21,908 nucleotides of DNA from NCBI GenBank assembly GCA_934615235.1, contig CAKTTL010000041.1, positions 1 through 21,908 on the forward strand, in the 5' to 3' direction. The stretch is from an uncultured Clostridia bacterium (lineage in GTDB: Bacteria; Bacillota; Clostridia; Christensenellales; Aristaeellaceae). The position numbers and the translations under genes were made by a program. Under the pieces are notes generated by a model, which was given only the letters and a program-made list of their open reading frames with translations, did no database searches and was not told where the DNA came from. Of the stretch, positions 13,450 through 19,965 are shown piece by piece. How positions within the stretch are numbered: the first letter of the stretch is position 1; every line of letters begins with the position of its first letter.

Positions 13450-14283
13450 TTACTTTCCGTTGGCGCGCTTGACGATCATCTTGTTGGAGTACTTCTTGTG
13501 CTTGCGCGTCTTCAGGCCGAGCGCCGGCTTGCCCCACGGGGTGACAGGCGCGGGCAGACCGACAGGGCTCTTGCCCTCGCCGCCGCCGTGCGGGTGATCG
13601 CACGGGTTCATGACGACGCCGCGGACGCTCGGGCGGATACCCATGTGACGCTTGCGGCCCGCCTTGCCGATGCGGACGTTCTCATGATCGGCGTTGCCGA
13701 CGGTACCGATGGTGGCGCGGCAGTTCATCGCGAGCTTGCGCATTTCACCGGAGGGCAGACGCACCAGGGCGTAGCCGCCTTCCTTGGACATCAGCTGCGC
13801 GGCGTTGCCGGCGGAACGGACCATCTGGCCGCCGCGGCCGGCCTTGATCTCGAGGTTGTGGATCAGCGTGCCGACGGGGATGTTCGCCATGGGCAGGCAG
13901 TTGCCGGGCTTGATATCGGCGGTTTCGCCGGAAACCACGGTATCGCCGACCTTCAGGCCGAGAGGCGCCAGGATGTAGCGCTTTTCGCCGTCCGCGTAGC
14001 AGACCAGCGCGATGAAGGCGGAACGGTTCGGATCGTATTCGATCGCGGTAACCTTCGCGGGGATGTTGTCCTTGTTGCGCTTGAAGTCGATGATGCGGTA
14101 CTTGACTTTGTTGCCGCCGCCCTGATGACGGACGGTGATCTTGCCCTGGTTGTTGCGGCCGGCGTTCTTCTTCAGATACTCGGTCAGCGAACGTTCAGGA
14201 GCCTTCTTGGTCAGTTCTTCATAGGTCAGAACGGACATGAAGCGCCTGGCCGGGGAAGTCGGCTTATAAACTCTAATGGCCAT
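13450..14283 (-). CDS. rplB: 50S ribosomal protein L2 (uL2)
   Basis: uL2 is essential for subunit association and lies near the peptidyl transferase centre. The 277-aa product MAIRVYKPTSPARRFMSV... has an OB fold followed by an SH3-like barrel, with the conserved GRNNQGKITVRHQGGGNK and the histidine-containing loop NPCDHPHGGGEGKSPVG, which has a cysteine in place of the more usual valine. It ends in the basic tail TRKHKKYSNKMIVKRANGK. It follows rplW and precedes rpsS. Confidence 0.99.
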   Translation of the reverse strand: MAIRVYKPTSPARRFMSVLTYEELTKKAPERSLTEYLKKNAGRNNQGKITVRHQGGGNKVKYRIIDFKRNKDNIPAKVTAIEYDPNRSAFIALVCYADGEKRYILAPLGLKVGDTVVSGETADIKPGNCLPMANIPVGTLIHNLEIKAGRGGQMVRSAGNAAQLMSKEGGYALVRLPSGEMRKLAMNCRATIGTVGNADHENVRIGKAGRKRHMGIRPSVRGVVMNPCDHPHGGGEGKSPVGLPAPVTPWGKPALGLKTRKHKKYSNKMIVKRANGK

Positions 14284-14298
14284 TCGTTTCCCTCCCTA

Positions 14299-14598
14299 TT
14301 ATTGCGCGGCCATGCCGTCGAAGAATTCGATCGACTTGGAATCGCTCTTGAGCGTGACATAGGCCTTCTTGATTTCGGCGGTGCGGCCGGAGAAACGGCC
14401 CTGGCGCTTGATCTTGCCGAGCGTGCGCACGGTGTTGACCTTTTCAACCTTCACGCCGAAAACTTCTTCAACCGCCTTCTTGATTTCGGTGCGGTTGGCG
14501 TCGATGGCGACTTCGAACACGTACTTCTTATCGGCAAAGCCTTCGTAGGACTGTTCGGTCAGCACCGGGCGGCGGATGACGTCATGTACGTTCTTCAT
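14299..14598 (-). CDS. rplW: 50S ribosomal protein L23 (uL23)
   Basis: uL23 forms the main docking site for trigger factor and SRP at the tunnel exit. The 99-aa product has VIRRPVLTEQSYEGFADKKY near the start and VNTVRTLGKIKRQGRFSGR in the long loop, matching the family. Its ATG shares one base with the rplD stop (TAATG), an arrangement typical of termination-reinitiation coupling. The glutamate exposed in the docking site of E. coli L23 (in the FxxE region) was not checked by alignment. Confidence 0.97.
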   Translation of the reverse strand: MKNVHDVIRRPVLTEQSYEGFADKKYVFEVAIDANRTEIKKAVEEVFGVKVEKVNTVRTLGKIKRQGRFSGRTAEIKKAYVTLKSDSKSIEFFDGMAAQ

Positions 14599-15221
14599 TA
14601 CGCGTACACCTCCTCGACCTGGCGGACGGCGTCCTGCGTCATGATGAACGCGTCATGGCGGAGGATCTCGTAGACGTTGATGGTGTTCACCAGCGCGACG
14701 GTCACGCCGGGGATGTTGTTGGCCGCGCGAAGCAGATCCTCATCCTTTTCGGCGACGAGCACGAGCGCCTTTTTGGTCGCGCCCAGCGCGCGCAGAACCT
14801 TGACCATTTCCTTGGTCTTGGGGGCCGCAAGCTTGAGGCTGTCGAGCACGATGATTTCGTCGGCCTGCGCCTTGGAGGTGAAGGCGGACTTCATCGCCAG
14901 GCGGCGAACCTTCTTCGGCACGGCAATGTCGTAATCGCGGGGCTTGGGAGCAAAGACGACGCCGCCCTTTTTGAACTGCGGAGCGCGGTTGCCGTGATGG
15001 CGCGCGTTACCGGTGCCCTTCTGGCGGTAGATCTTGCGTCCGCCGCCGCGAACCTCGGTGCGGGTCAGGGCGCTCTGCGTGCCCAGACGGCGGCCGTTGA
15101 GGATTGCGCGGACAACCAGATGCATGGCGAAGGGATTGACCTCGGCGGCGAAGAGCTCATCGGAGAGTTCCACCTGGCCGACAGTCGCGCCCTGGATGTT
15201 TTTCAGGTTGACGGTAGGCAT
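14598..15221 (-). CDS. rplD: 50S ribosomal protein L4 (uL4)
   Basis: uL4 lines the exit tunnel with an extended loop, and in E. coli it represses the S10 operon by binding its leader. The 207-aa product shows the loop segment LTRTEVRGGGRKIYRQKGTG followed by ARHHGNRAPQFKKGGVVFAPK, typical of the tunnel loop, and a C-terminal Rossmann-like half with NVYEILRHDAFIMTQDAV. Because a structured leader precedes rpsJ, autogenous control by L4 is a reasonable guess but not shown by the sequence. Confidence 0.98.
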   Translation of the reverse strand: MPTVNLKNIQGATVGQVELSDELFAAEVNPFAMHLVVRAILNGRRLGTQSALTRTEVRGGGRKIYRQKGTGNARHHGNRAPQFKKGGVVFAPKPRDYDIAVPKKVRRLAMKSAFTSKAQADEIIVLDSLKLAAPKTKEMVKVLRALGATKKALVLVAEKDEDLLRAANNIPGVTVALVNTINVYEILRHDAFIMTQDAVRQVEEVYA

Positions 15222-15240
15222 GTATTCGTTTCCTCCTTCC

Positions 15241-15882
15241 TCAGCCCTTCACGGCTTCGCGCACGATCAGCGTTCCGCCGTTGGGGCCCGGCACGGCGCC
15301 GCGGACGAGCAGCAGGTTGCGCTCGGCGTCAACGCGCACCACGGACAAGTTCTGGATGGTGACCTTTTCCACGCCGTAGTGGCCGGACATGTGCTTGTTC
15401 TTGAACACGCGGCTCGGGTCGGAGTTCGCGCTGAGGGAACCCACGCCACGATGATACTTGGAGCCGTGCGCCATGGGGCCGGTATGCTGGTTCCAGCGCT
15501 GAATGGCGCCGGTGAAGCCGTGGCCCTTGCTGATGCCGGAGATATCGACCTTGTCGCCTTCGGCGAACACGTCGCACTTGATAACCTGGCCCACTTCGTA
15601 GGAAGCGGCGTCTTCAAAGCGGAATTCGCGCAGCTTGCGGCAGGGCGCCACGCCAGCCTTTTTGAAGTGGCCGGCTTCGGGCTTGTTCACAAGCTTCTTC
15701 ACGCGGTTTTCCGGGATCTCGTCGAAACCGACCTGAACGGCCTCGTAGCCGTCGGTCTCAACGGTTTTCTTCTGCACCACGGGGCAGGGGCCGGCCTGGA
15801 TGACGGTGACAGGGATGAGACGCCCGTCGGGCGTAAACACCTGCGTCATGCCGACTTTCTTGCCGACGATAGCTTTCTTCAT
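15241..15882 (-). CDS. rplC: 50S ribosomal protein L3 (uL3)
   Basis: uL3 is an assembly initiator whose central extension reaches the peptidyl transferase centre. The 213-aa product MKKAIVGKKVGMTQVFTPDG... contains the conserved DISGISKGHGFTGAIQRWN and GSLSANSDPSRVFKNKHMSGHYG. The latter usually reads GSIGA(C/S)xxPxRV(W/F)KGKxMxGHMG, so this copy is recognisable with modest changes. It lies between rpsJ and rplD with an AGGAGG site upstream. Confidence 0.98.
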   Translation of the reverse strand: MKKAIVGKKVGMTQVFTPDGRLIPVTVIQAGPCPVVQKKTVETDGYEAVQVGFDEIPENRVKKLVNKPEAGHFKKAGVAPCRKLREFRFEDAASYEVGQVIKCDVFAEGDKVDISGISKGHGFTGAIQRWNQHTGPMAHGSKYHRGVGSLSANSDPSRVFKNKHMSGHYGVEKVTIQNLSVVRVDAERNLLLVRGAVPGPNGGTLIVREAVKG

Positions 15883-15911
15883 GACCTCTTAACCTCCTGT
15901 TTACGCTCGAA

Positions 15912-16220
15912 TCACAGCTTGATTTCGATTTCCACGCCCGCCGGCAGATCGATCTTGGTCAGCGCGTCCACCGTCTTGGGGGTCGGCTGCAGGATGTCGA
16001 TCAGCCGCTTGTGGGTGCGGCGCTCGAACTGCTCGCGAGAGTCCTTGTACTTGTGGGGAGCGCGCAGGATGGTAACGACTTCCCGTTCGGTCGGCAGCGG
16101 AATGGGGCCGGACACCCGGGCGCCCGTTCTCTTCGCCGTCTCGACGATGCGCTCTGCGGACTGGTCGATGAGGCTGTGCTCATAGGCCTTGAGCTTGATG
16201 CGAATTTTCTGGTTGGCCAC
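15912..16220 (-). CDS. rpsJ: 30S ribosomal protein S10 (uS10, NusE), GTG start
   Basis: uS10 is in the 30S head and also acts as NusE in transcription antitermination with NusB. The 102-aa product ANQKIRIKLKAYEHSLIDQS... has the family-wide RIKLKAYEH, the GPIPLPTE(R) motif near residue 41 and the THKRLIDILQPTPKTVDAL ending. The start is GTG at 16220, with AAGGAGG upstream; a second AGGAGG lies about 10-15 nt further out. It is the first gene of the cluster. No rpsL-rpsG-fusA-tuf genes precede it; instead there is a promoter and a structured leader. Confidence 0.98.
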   Translation of the reverse strand: MANQKIRIKLKAYEHSLIDQSAERIVETAKRTGARVSGPIPLPTEREVVTILRAPHKYKDSREQFERRTHKRLIDILQPTPKTVDALTKIDLPAGVEIEIKL

Positions 16221-16385
16221 GTCTTTTCCTCCTTTTTTTCAGGCCTCCTGCACACCGTGCCGGGTGTTTCCTAAAAGGACGCATCCTGCACGCTCAGGAG
16301 CCTGTCGCCCGATTTTTCGGACATGGTCCGCGGTAATTCTCCGACGGCCAATCGGTAACTTACCGCTTCATCCCAAACGACAGCT
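16221..16385 (-). promoter_or_regulatory. Structured 5' leader of the S10-spc operon
   Basis: The predicted leader is about 164 nt. In RNA sense, CUGUCG (16383-16378), at the very 5' end, pairs with CGACAG (16307-16302). Inside this domain GCGGUAA (16366-16360) pairs with UUACCGC (16336-16330), enclosing CCGA/UCGG; GGAC-CAU-GUCC (16329-16319) and CCGA-AAAA-UCGG (16320-16309) share two bases and cannot both form fully. Downstream hairpins are UCCUG/CAGGA (16299-16284), UCCU/AGGA (16279-16269) and ACACC/GGUGU (16267-16252), followed by two Shine-Dalgarno-like sequences. No poly-T terminator was seen. An L4-type autogenous leader is the obvious analogy; no homology is claimed. Confidence 0.6.
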
Positions 16386-16390
16386 TTATA

Positions 16391-16419
16391 AGTATACCCG
16401 ATAATACGTTGAGATGCAA
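16391..16419 (-). promoter_or_regulatory. Sigma-A type promoter of the S10-spc operon
   Basis: On the minus strand the -35 box TTGCAT (16419-16414) and the -10 box TATACT (16396-16391) are separated by exactly 17 nt. The start is predicted at about 16384-16385. A run of T6 and A7 just upstream (16421-16438) resembles an UP element, fitting a strong ribosomal promoter. This promoter would drive 27 genes down to rpmJ unless others exist inside. Confidence 0.87.
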
Positions 16420-16575
16420 GTGTTTTTTTCAAAAAATGCGCGATTTTCCATGATTTTCGCCGCTTTTTCTCCACTTTTTCTCATGGAAATTTCTCCCCCG
16501 GCCCATTTTGCCCGGGCAGCGGCGGTTTTATGCCGCAAATAAGCACACGCCTCCGGGTGTTTCATTGTAGCGGAT
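16420..16575. other. Spacer upstream of the S10 promoter
   Basis: No gene seen. It is AT-rich next to the promoter. Farther out it holds a few palindromes: TGCCCGGGCA at 16509-16518, and ACAC/GTGT and GCGG/CCGC hairpins between 16520 and 16562. None is followed by a T-run in the minus direction, so their role is unclear. Confidence 0.4.
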
Positions 16576-16653
16576 AAAAAATGCCGCGCCCTGCGCGGCT
16601 GAAAAAGCGGTCCGACTGCCGCAAAAAAGCGGTGTTTTTCAAAAAACCGCTTT
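16576..16653 (-). terminator. Three consecutive intrinsic terminators after the DUF1003 gene
   Basis: In the minus direction: (1) AAAGCGGT (16653-16646) pairs with ACCGCTTT (16633-16626), followed by T6, overlapping the DUF1003 stop codon; (2) GCGG (16622-16619) with CCGC (16610-16607), then T5; (3) GCCGCGC-AGG-GCGCGGC (16599-16583), then ATTTTTT. The first and third are strong, the second weak. Together they would insulate the S10 promoter from upstream transcription. Confidence 0.8.
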
Positions 16654-17125
16654 ATTTCTTCTTCTCCGCCTCCTGCGCTTCCAGAAGCCGGTTGAGCTTG
16701 TTATAGATTTCCTCGATCATGATCTCCGTTTTCAGGTTTACCTTGTAGTCGTTTTCCGCCCGGCGGCGGTCCTTCTCCTCCTGCCGGTTCTGACTCATCA
16801 TGATCAGCGGCGCTTGAATCGCCGCGACGCAGGACAGCACCAGGTTGAGCAGGATAAACGGATACGCGTCAAACGCGCGCGCCGCCAGCAGGACGTTGAT
16901 CGCCATCCATAAAAGCAGCAGACCCGTAAACGAAAAAATAAACGCCCAGCTGCCCGCGAATTTTGCGATTTTGTCCGCCGCGCGCTGACCGATCGTGTAT
17001 TTCTCCTGCGAAGGGTTGGCGGAAAGCTTGCTGTCCGCAAGCAGCGCGAGCACTTCCTCGTCCGTCATATCGCGCCGGATATCGCTCAGCACTTCGCCGA
17101 TCAGTTTTTTATTCTTTTCCTTCAT
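16652..17125 (-). CDS. DUF1003 family membrane protein
   Basis: A 157-aa protein with an N-terminal soluble part (residues 1-58) and two hydrophobic segments (about 59-81 and 88-109), then a conserved SQNRQEEKDRRRAENDY stretch (111-127) and a charged, probably coiled-coil, C-terminus. FDAYPFILLNLVLSCVAAIQAP and MSQNRQ are diagnostic of DUF1003. The molecular function is not established. It is predicted to lie in the cytoplasmic membrane. Its ATG lies 17 nt inside the end of the acetyltransferase gene, with a GGAGG site at proper spacing, so the two form an operon. Three terminators follow. Confidence 0.92.
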   Translation of the reverse strand: MKEKNKKLIGEVLSDIRRDMTDEEVLALLADSKLSANPSQEKYTIGQRAADKIAKFAGSWAFIFSFTGLLLLWMAINVLLAARAFDAYPFILLNLVLSCVAAIQAPLIMMSQNRQEEKDRRRAENDYKVNLKTEIMIEEIYNKLNRLLEAQEAEKKK

Positions 17126-17666
17126 TATTACTTGCCTCCACGTTTTTCTGCCATTCTTCGCGCGTGATCACATAGCGAATATGCGGCATGTCCACGCCGC
17201 GATAATGCTTCGTCCAGGTTTCGCGCGGCAGCAGGCCGTTTCGCAGCGCGACGTTCTGCGACGCCGTATTCGTATCCCGAATAATCGAGCAGATTTCATC
17301 GGCGTGCAGCGTTTCGAACGCGTAACGCATGCAGTCGCGCGCCGCTTCCGTCGCATAGCCGTGATGCCAGTGCGCCCGCTCGAACAGATAGCCGACCTCA
17401 AGCACCTCGCGTCCGTCCCACGGCTGCATCGTCACGCCGCACTGGCCGATCGCCTTCCCCGTTTCCTTCAGCACAACGAGCCACAGGCCGAAGCCGTACT
17501 GCGCATATCGCGCCAGCTGCCGGTCCAGCCACTGCTGCACCTCCTCGTCGCTGAACGCGCCCTCGTAGGCGTACATCGTCTTTTCGTCCTGCAGAATCCG
17601 GCAGAGCGCCGGGGAATCCGCCTGCGTCATTTTGCGCAAAACGAGCCGCTCCGTTTCAAGAATCAC
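17109..17666 (-). CDS. GNAT family N-acetyltransferase (RimJ/RimL-like)
   Basis: This is a 185-aa acetyl-CoA-dependent transferase of the GNAT fold. It opens with the RimJ/L-type LETERLVLRKMTQADSPAL; the acetyl-CoA loop is HWHHGYATEA (residues 99-108); DTNTASQNVALRNGL (131-145) is the usual late motif. Such proteins acetylate protein N-termini, amino acids or small amines; the substrate here is unknown. The start is GTG at 17666, with AAGGTG upstream. A strong promoter lies at 17700-17728. It overlaps the next gene (DUF1003) by 17 nt. Confidence 0.9.
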   Translation of the reverse strand: MILETERLVLRKMTQADSPALCRILQDEKTMYAYEGAFSDEEVQQWLDRQLARYAQYGFGLWLVVLKETGKAIGQCGVTMQPWDGREVLEVGYLFERAHWHHGYATEAARDCMRYAFETLHADEICSIIRDTNTASQNVALRNGLLPRETWTKHYRGVDMPHIRYVITREEWQKNVEASNNEGKE

Positions 17667-17699
17667 GCCGTTTCACCTTCTCTTCTGTTTTTTGCTTTC

Positions 17700-17728
17700 A
17701 TTATAATATTCCCGCCGCCGCATGACAA
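17700..17728 (-). promoter_or_regulatory. Promoter for the GNAT-DUF1003 operon
   Basis: On the minus strand TTGTCA (17728-17723) and a perfect TATAAT (17705-17700) are 17 nt apart. The leader to the GTG start is about 25-30 nt. It is back to back with the oxidoreductase promoter, only about 20 nt away. Confidence 0.85.
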
Positions 17729-17747
17729 GTCTCCCGCGGCTAACTCC

Positions 17748-17777
17748 TTGACAGCCCGGTTCAATAGGCTATATAAT
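17748..17777 (+). promoter_or_regulatory. Promoter for the oxidoreductase-isomerase operon
   Basis: On the plus strand perfect TTGACA (17748-17753) and TATAAT (17772-17777) boxes are separated by 18 nt. The start is expected near 17784, leaving about 36 nt of leader. No clear operator or riboswitch is seen, although the imperfect GCCGCGGGAGACT region between the divergent promoters was not explained. Confidence 0.88.
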
Positions 17778-17819
17778 GATGCGAATCGCTTTAACTTAAT
17801 AGGAAGAGGAATTTTGCGG

Positions 17820-18866
17820 ATGAAAGCTGGAATTATCGGTTTCGGTTACATGGGACACTTTCACCTGAACAAATCCCGTCAACTGGACACGTTGGAAATG
17901 ATCGCGGCATACGACGTCAACCCCGAAAAGCTGGACGATGCGCGCGCGGAAGGCCTTACCGCTTACGATGATCTGGCCGCCTTCCTCGCCAATCCGGAAA
18001 TCGAGCTCGTCTTCGTCTGCACGCCCAACAACGTGCACGCCGAGCTTGCCATCGCCGCACTGCGCGCGGGCAAGCACGTGATGTGCGAAAAGCCGGTGAC
18101 GATGAGCTCGCGCGAATTGGAAGAAGTAATCGCCGTCGCCAACGAAGCGCATCGCGTTTTCACGGTTCATCAGAACCGCCGCTGGGACGTGGACTATCTG
18201 ATGACCAAACAGGTCGTCGATTCGAGGGAAATCGGCAATATCACGACCATCCAGTCCCGCGTGTACGGCCAGCGCGGCGTCTGCTTCGGCTGGCGCGCCG
18301 ACCCGGTCGCCGGCGGCGGCATGCTCTACGATTGGGGCATCCACCTCATCGACCAGCTGCTTTGCATGTTCCGCGGCCACAAGGTAACGAGCGTTTACGC
18401 CCGCCTGCTGAGCATCCTCACGCCCGCCGTGGACGACAGCTTCGAGCTGCAGCTGATCTTCGACAACGGCGTGTGCGGCAAGATTCAGGTCGGCACGTTC
18501 TGCCTGCAGGATCTGCCCCGCTGGTTCGTCTACGGCGACCGGGGCACGCTGCGCATCGACGATTTCTCCGGCAAAACCGGCGGCATGGCGCGCATCAAGG
18601 AAAACGTGCACGGCTTTGACAGCGTGTTCGGCAAGGCGCTCGGCCCGAGCCGCACGATGGCTCCGCTCAAGCCCGAGTTCGTCGAGCCGCTGGATCTGCC
18701 CGCCGTCGAAACCGACTCGCTCGCCTATCATCGCAACCTCGTGCGCGCGTGCGAGGGGCTCGAACCGCAGTTCGTCTCGCACGACGATATGCGCCGCGCA
18801 ATGAAAATCGTCGACCTGGCGTTTGAAAGCTCGAAGGAGAACCAGGTCATCGCAACCGCCATTTGA
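17820..18866 (+). CDS. Gfo/Idh/MocA family NAD(P)-dependent oxidoreductase
   Basis: A 348-aa dehydrogenase of the glucose-fructose oxidoreductase / inositol dehydrogenase family. The N-terminal Rossmann fold has GIIGFGYMG (residues 4-12), then the family EKP motif (CEKPVTMS, 89-96). The catalytic-region motif GGGMLYDWGIHLID (165-178) keeps an aspartate and histidine. These enzymes oxidise or reduce sugar and cyclitol hydroxyls; the substrate cannot be read. The ATG at 17820 has AGAGGA upstream; the frame is open further back, but only as noise over another gene. The gene is 51 nt from the downstream isomerase, with which it is likely co-transcribed. Confidence 0.93.
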   Translation: MKAGIIGFGYMGHFHLNKSRQLDTLEMIAAYDVNPEKLDDARAEGLTAYDDLAAFLANPEIELVFVCTPNNVHAELAIAALRAGKHVMCEKPVTMSSRELEEVIAVANEAHRVFTVHQNRRWDVDYLMTKQVVDSREIGNITTIQSRVYGQRGVCFGWRADPVAGGGMLYDWGIHLIDQLLCMFRGHKVTSVYARLLSILTPAVDDSFELQLIFDNGVCGKIQVGTFCLQDLPRWFVYGDRGTLRIDDFSGKTGGMARIKENVHGFDSVFGKALGPSRTMAPLKPEFVEPLDLPAVETDSLAYHRNLVRACEGLEPQFVSHDDMRRAMKIVDLAFESSKENQVIATAI

Positions 18867-18917
18867 CGCGCGCAAGCGCGCCTAAATAAATACCCCGCAT
18901 CGCAAGGAGGAAAGAAT

Positions 18918-19832
18918 ATGAAGCTTGGTTTTGTCAGCGCAATCCTGGACGGCTGGACTTTTGAAGAGATGATCGACACCGCATCCGATATGGGCTTCCA
19001 GTGTGTGGAAGTGGCCTGCTGGCCGCAGGGAAAGGCCGAGCGCCGCTACGCCGGCGTCAGCCACATCGACGTGGATAACCTGACCGACGAAAAGGTGAAG
19101 TACATCAAGGATTACTGCGCAAAGCGCAATGTCGAAATCTCTTCCCTCGCCTTCTATCCCAACACCATGGACGGCAACCTTGAAAAGCGCGCCGCCGCCG
19201 TTGAACATCTGAAAAAGGTGATCGAAGGCAGCGCGAAGCTGGGCGTGAACATGGTGACGACGTTCATCGGCCGCGACCAGACGAAGACCGTTGAGGAAAA
19301 CCTTGAGCTGGTCAAGGAAGTCTGGCCGCCGATCATCAAGCTGGCGGAAGAAAAGGGCGTGAAAATCGCCATCGAAAACTGCCCGATGCTCTTCGGCCCC
19401 GACCAGTGGCCCGGCGGACAGAACCTCATGACCACTCCCGCCAACTGGAAGAAGGTCTTCGAAATCCTGCCCAGCGCGAACCTCGGCATCAACTATGACC
19501 CGTCGCACTTCGTCTGGCAGATGATCGACTATATCAAGCCCCTGTACGACTTCAAGGATAAGATCTTCCACGTCCATTACAAGGATATCAAGCTCTATCC
19601 CGACAAGCTGCGCGAGGTGGGCATCATGGCGTATCCGCTCGATTTCATGAGCCCGAAGCTCCCCGGTCTGGGAGACGTGGACTGGGGCAAGTATGTCTCC
19701 GCGCTGACCGATATCGGCTATGAAGGCTATACCTGCATCGAAGTGGAAGACCGCGCCTTTGAGGGCAGCCGCGAGCGCGTGCTCGATTCCCTGCGCCTGA
19801 GCAAGCGCTACATGGAACAGTTCGTCATCTGA
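18918..19832 (+). CDS. Sugar phosphate isomerase/epimerase (AP endonuclease 2 superfamily)
   Basis: A 304-aa TIM-barrel enzyme of the xylose isomerase-like superfamily. Likely metal ligands are E153 (IENCP), D194 (NYDPSH), H220 or H218 (HVHYKD) and E275 (CIEVED), in the order expected for IolE, IolI and tagatose-3-epimerase-type enzymes. The strand/helix repeat and length fit. The ATG follows an AAGGAGGAAAGAAT site. It is paired with a Gfo/Idh oxidoreductase, a common combination in inositol, glucoside or other sugar modification pathways, but the substrate is unknown. A strong terminator follows. Confidence 0.93.
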   Translation: MKLGFVSAILDGWTFEEMIDTASDMGFQCVEVACWPQGKAERRYAGVSHIDVDNLTDEKVKYIKDYCAKRNVEISSLAFYPNTMDGNLEKRAAAVEHLKKVIEGSAKLGVNMVTTFIGRDQTKTVEENLELVKEVWPPIIKLAEEKGVKIAIENCPMLFGPDQWPGGQNLMTTPANWKKVFEILPSANLGINYDPSHFVWQMIDYIKPLYDFKDKIFHVHYKDIKLYPDKLREVGIMAYPLDFMSPKLPGLGDVDWGKYVSALTDIGYEGYTCIEVEDRAFEGSRERVLDSLRLSKRYMEQFVI

Positions 19833-19851
19833 TCCAGTCCCCAAAATACGC

Positions 19852-19892
19852 AAAACGACCCGCCGCCCCCTCCGGGCGGCGGGTCGTTTTTT
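19852..19892 (+). terminator. Strong intrinsic terminator
   Basis: CGACCCGCCGCCC (19856-19868) pairs with GGGCGGCGGGTCG (19874-19886), a 13-bp GC-rich stem with a CCTCC loop. It is followed by T6 and preceded by A4, so it probably also works in the opposite direction. It ends the isomerase operon and could stop leftward transcripts from the epimerase gene. Confidence 0.92.
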
Positions 19893-19916
19893 ACAGCAGG
19901 CTTTCTTGAAAGGGGT

Positions 19917-19956
19917 CTGGGGGAAACTTCTTTCTCCTGAAAGAAGTTTCCCCCAG
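19917..19956. repeat. 18-bp perfect inverted repeat (CTGGGGGAAACTTCTTTC)
   Basis: CTGGGGGAAACTTCTTTC (19917-19934) is followed by TCCT and its exact reverse complement (19939-19956). It lies between the isomerase terminator and the 3' end of the epimerase gene (stop at 19966-19968). Neither side has a good T-run. From memory, hairpins of this type recur between genes in gut Clostridia. It could be a transcript-end hairpin or a dispersed palindromic element. Confidence 0.7.
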
Positions 19957-19965
19957 CGTTCTCTC

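Noticed and set aside
11691..14673. Two very long plus-strand frames (520 and 592 aa) opposite rplP to rplD
   Set aside because: They run across several well-identified ribosomal genes and gaps, with no start signals and no recognisable domain.
16995..17819. Upstream extension of the oxidoreductase frame, giving a 623-aa product
   Set aside because: The extension is antisense to the GNAT gene and lies upstream of the promoter; the true start at 17820 has a binding site and begins the Rossmann fold.
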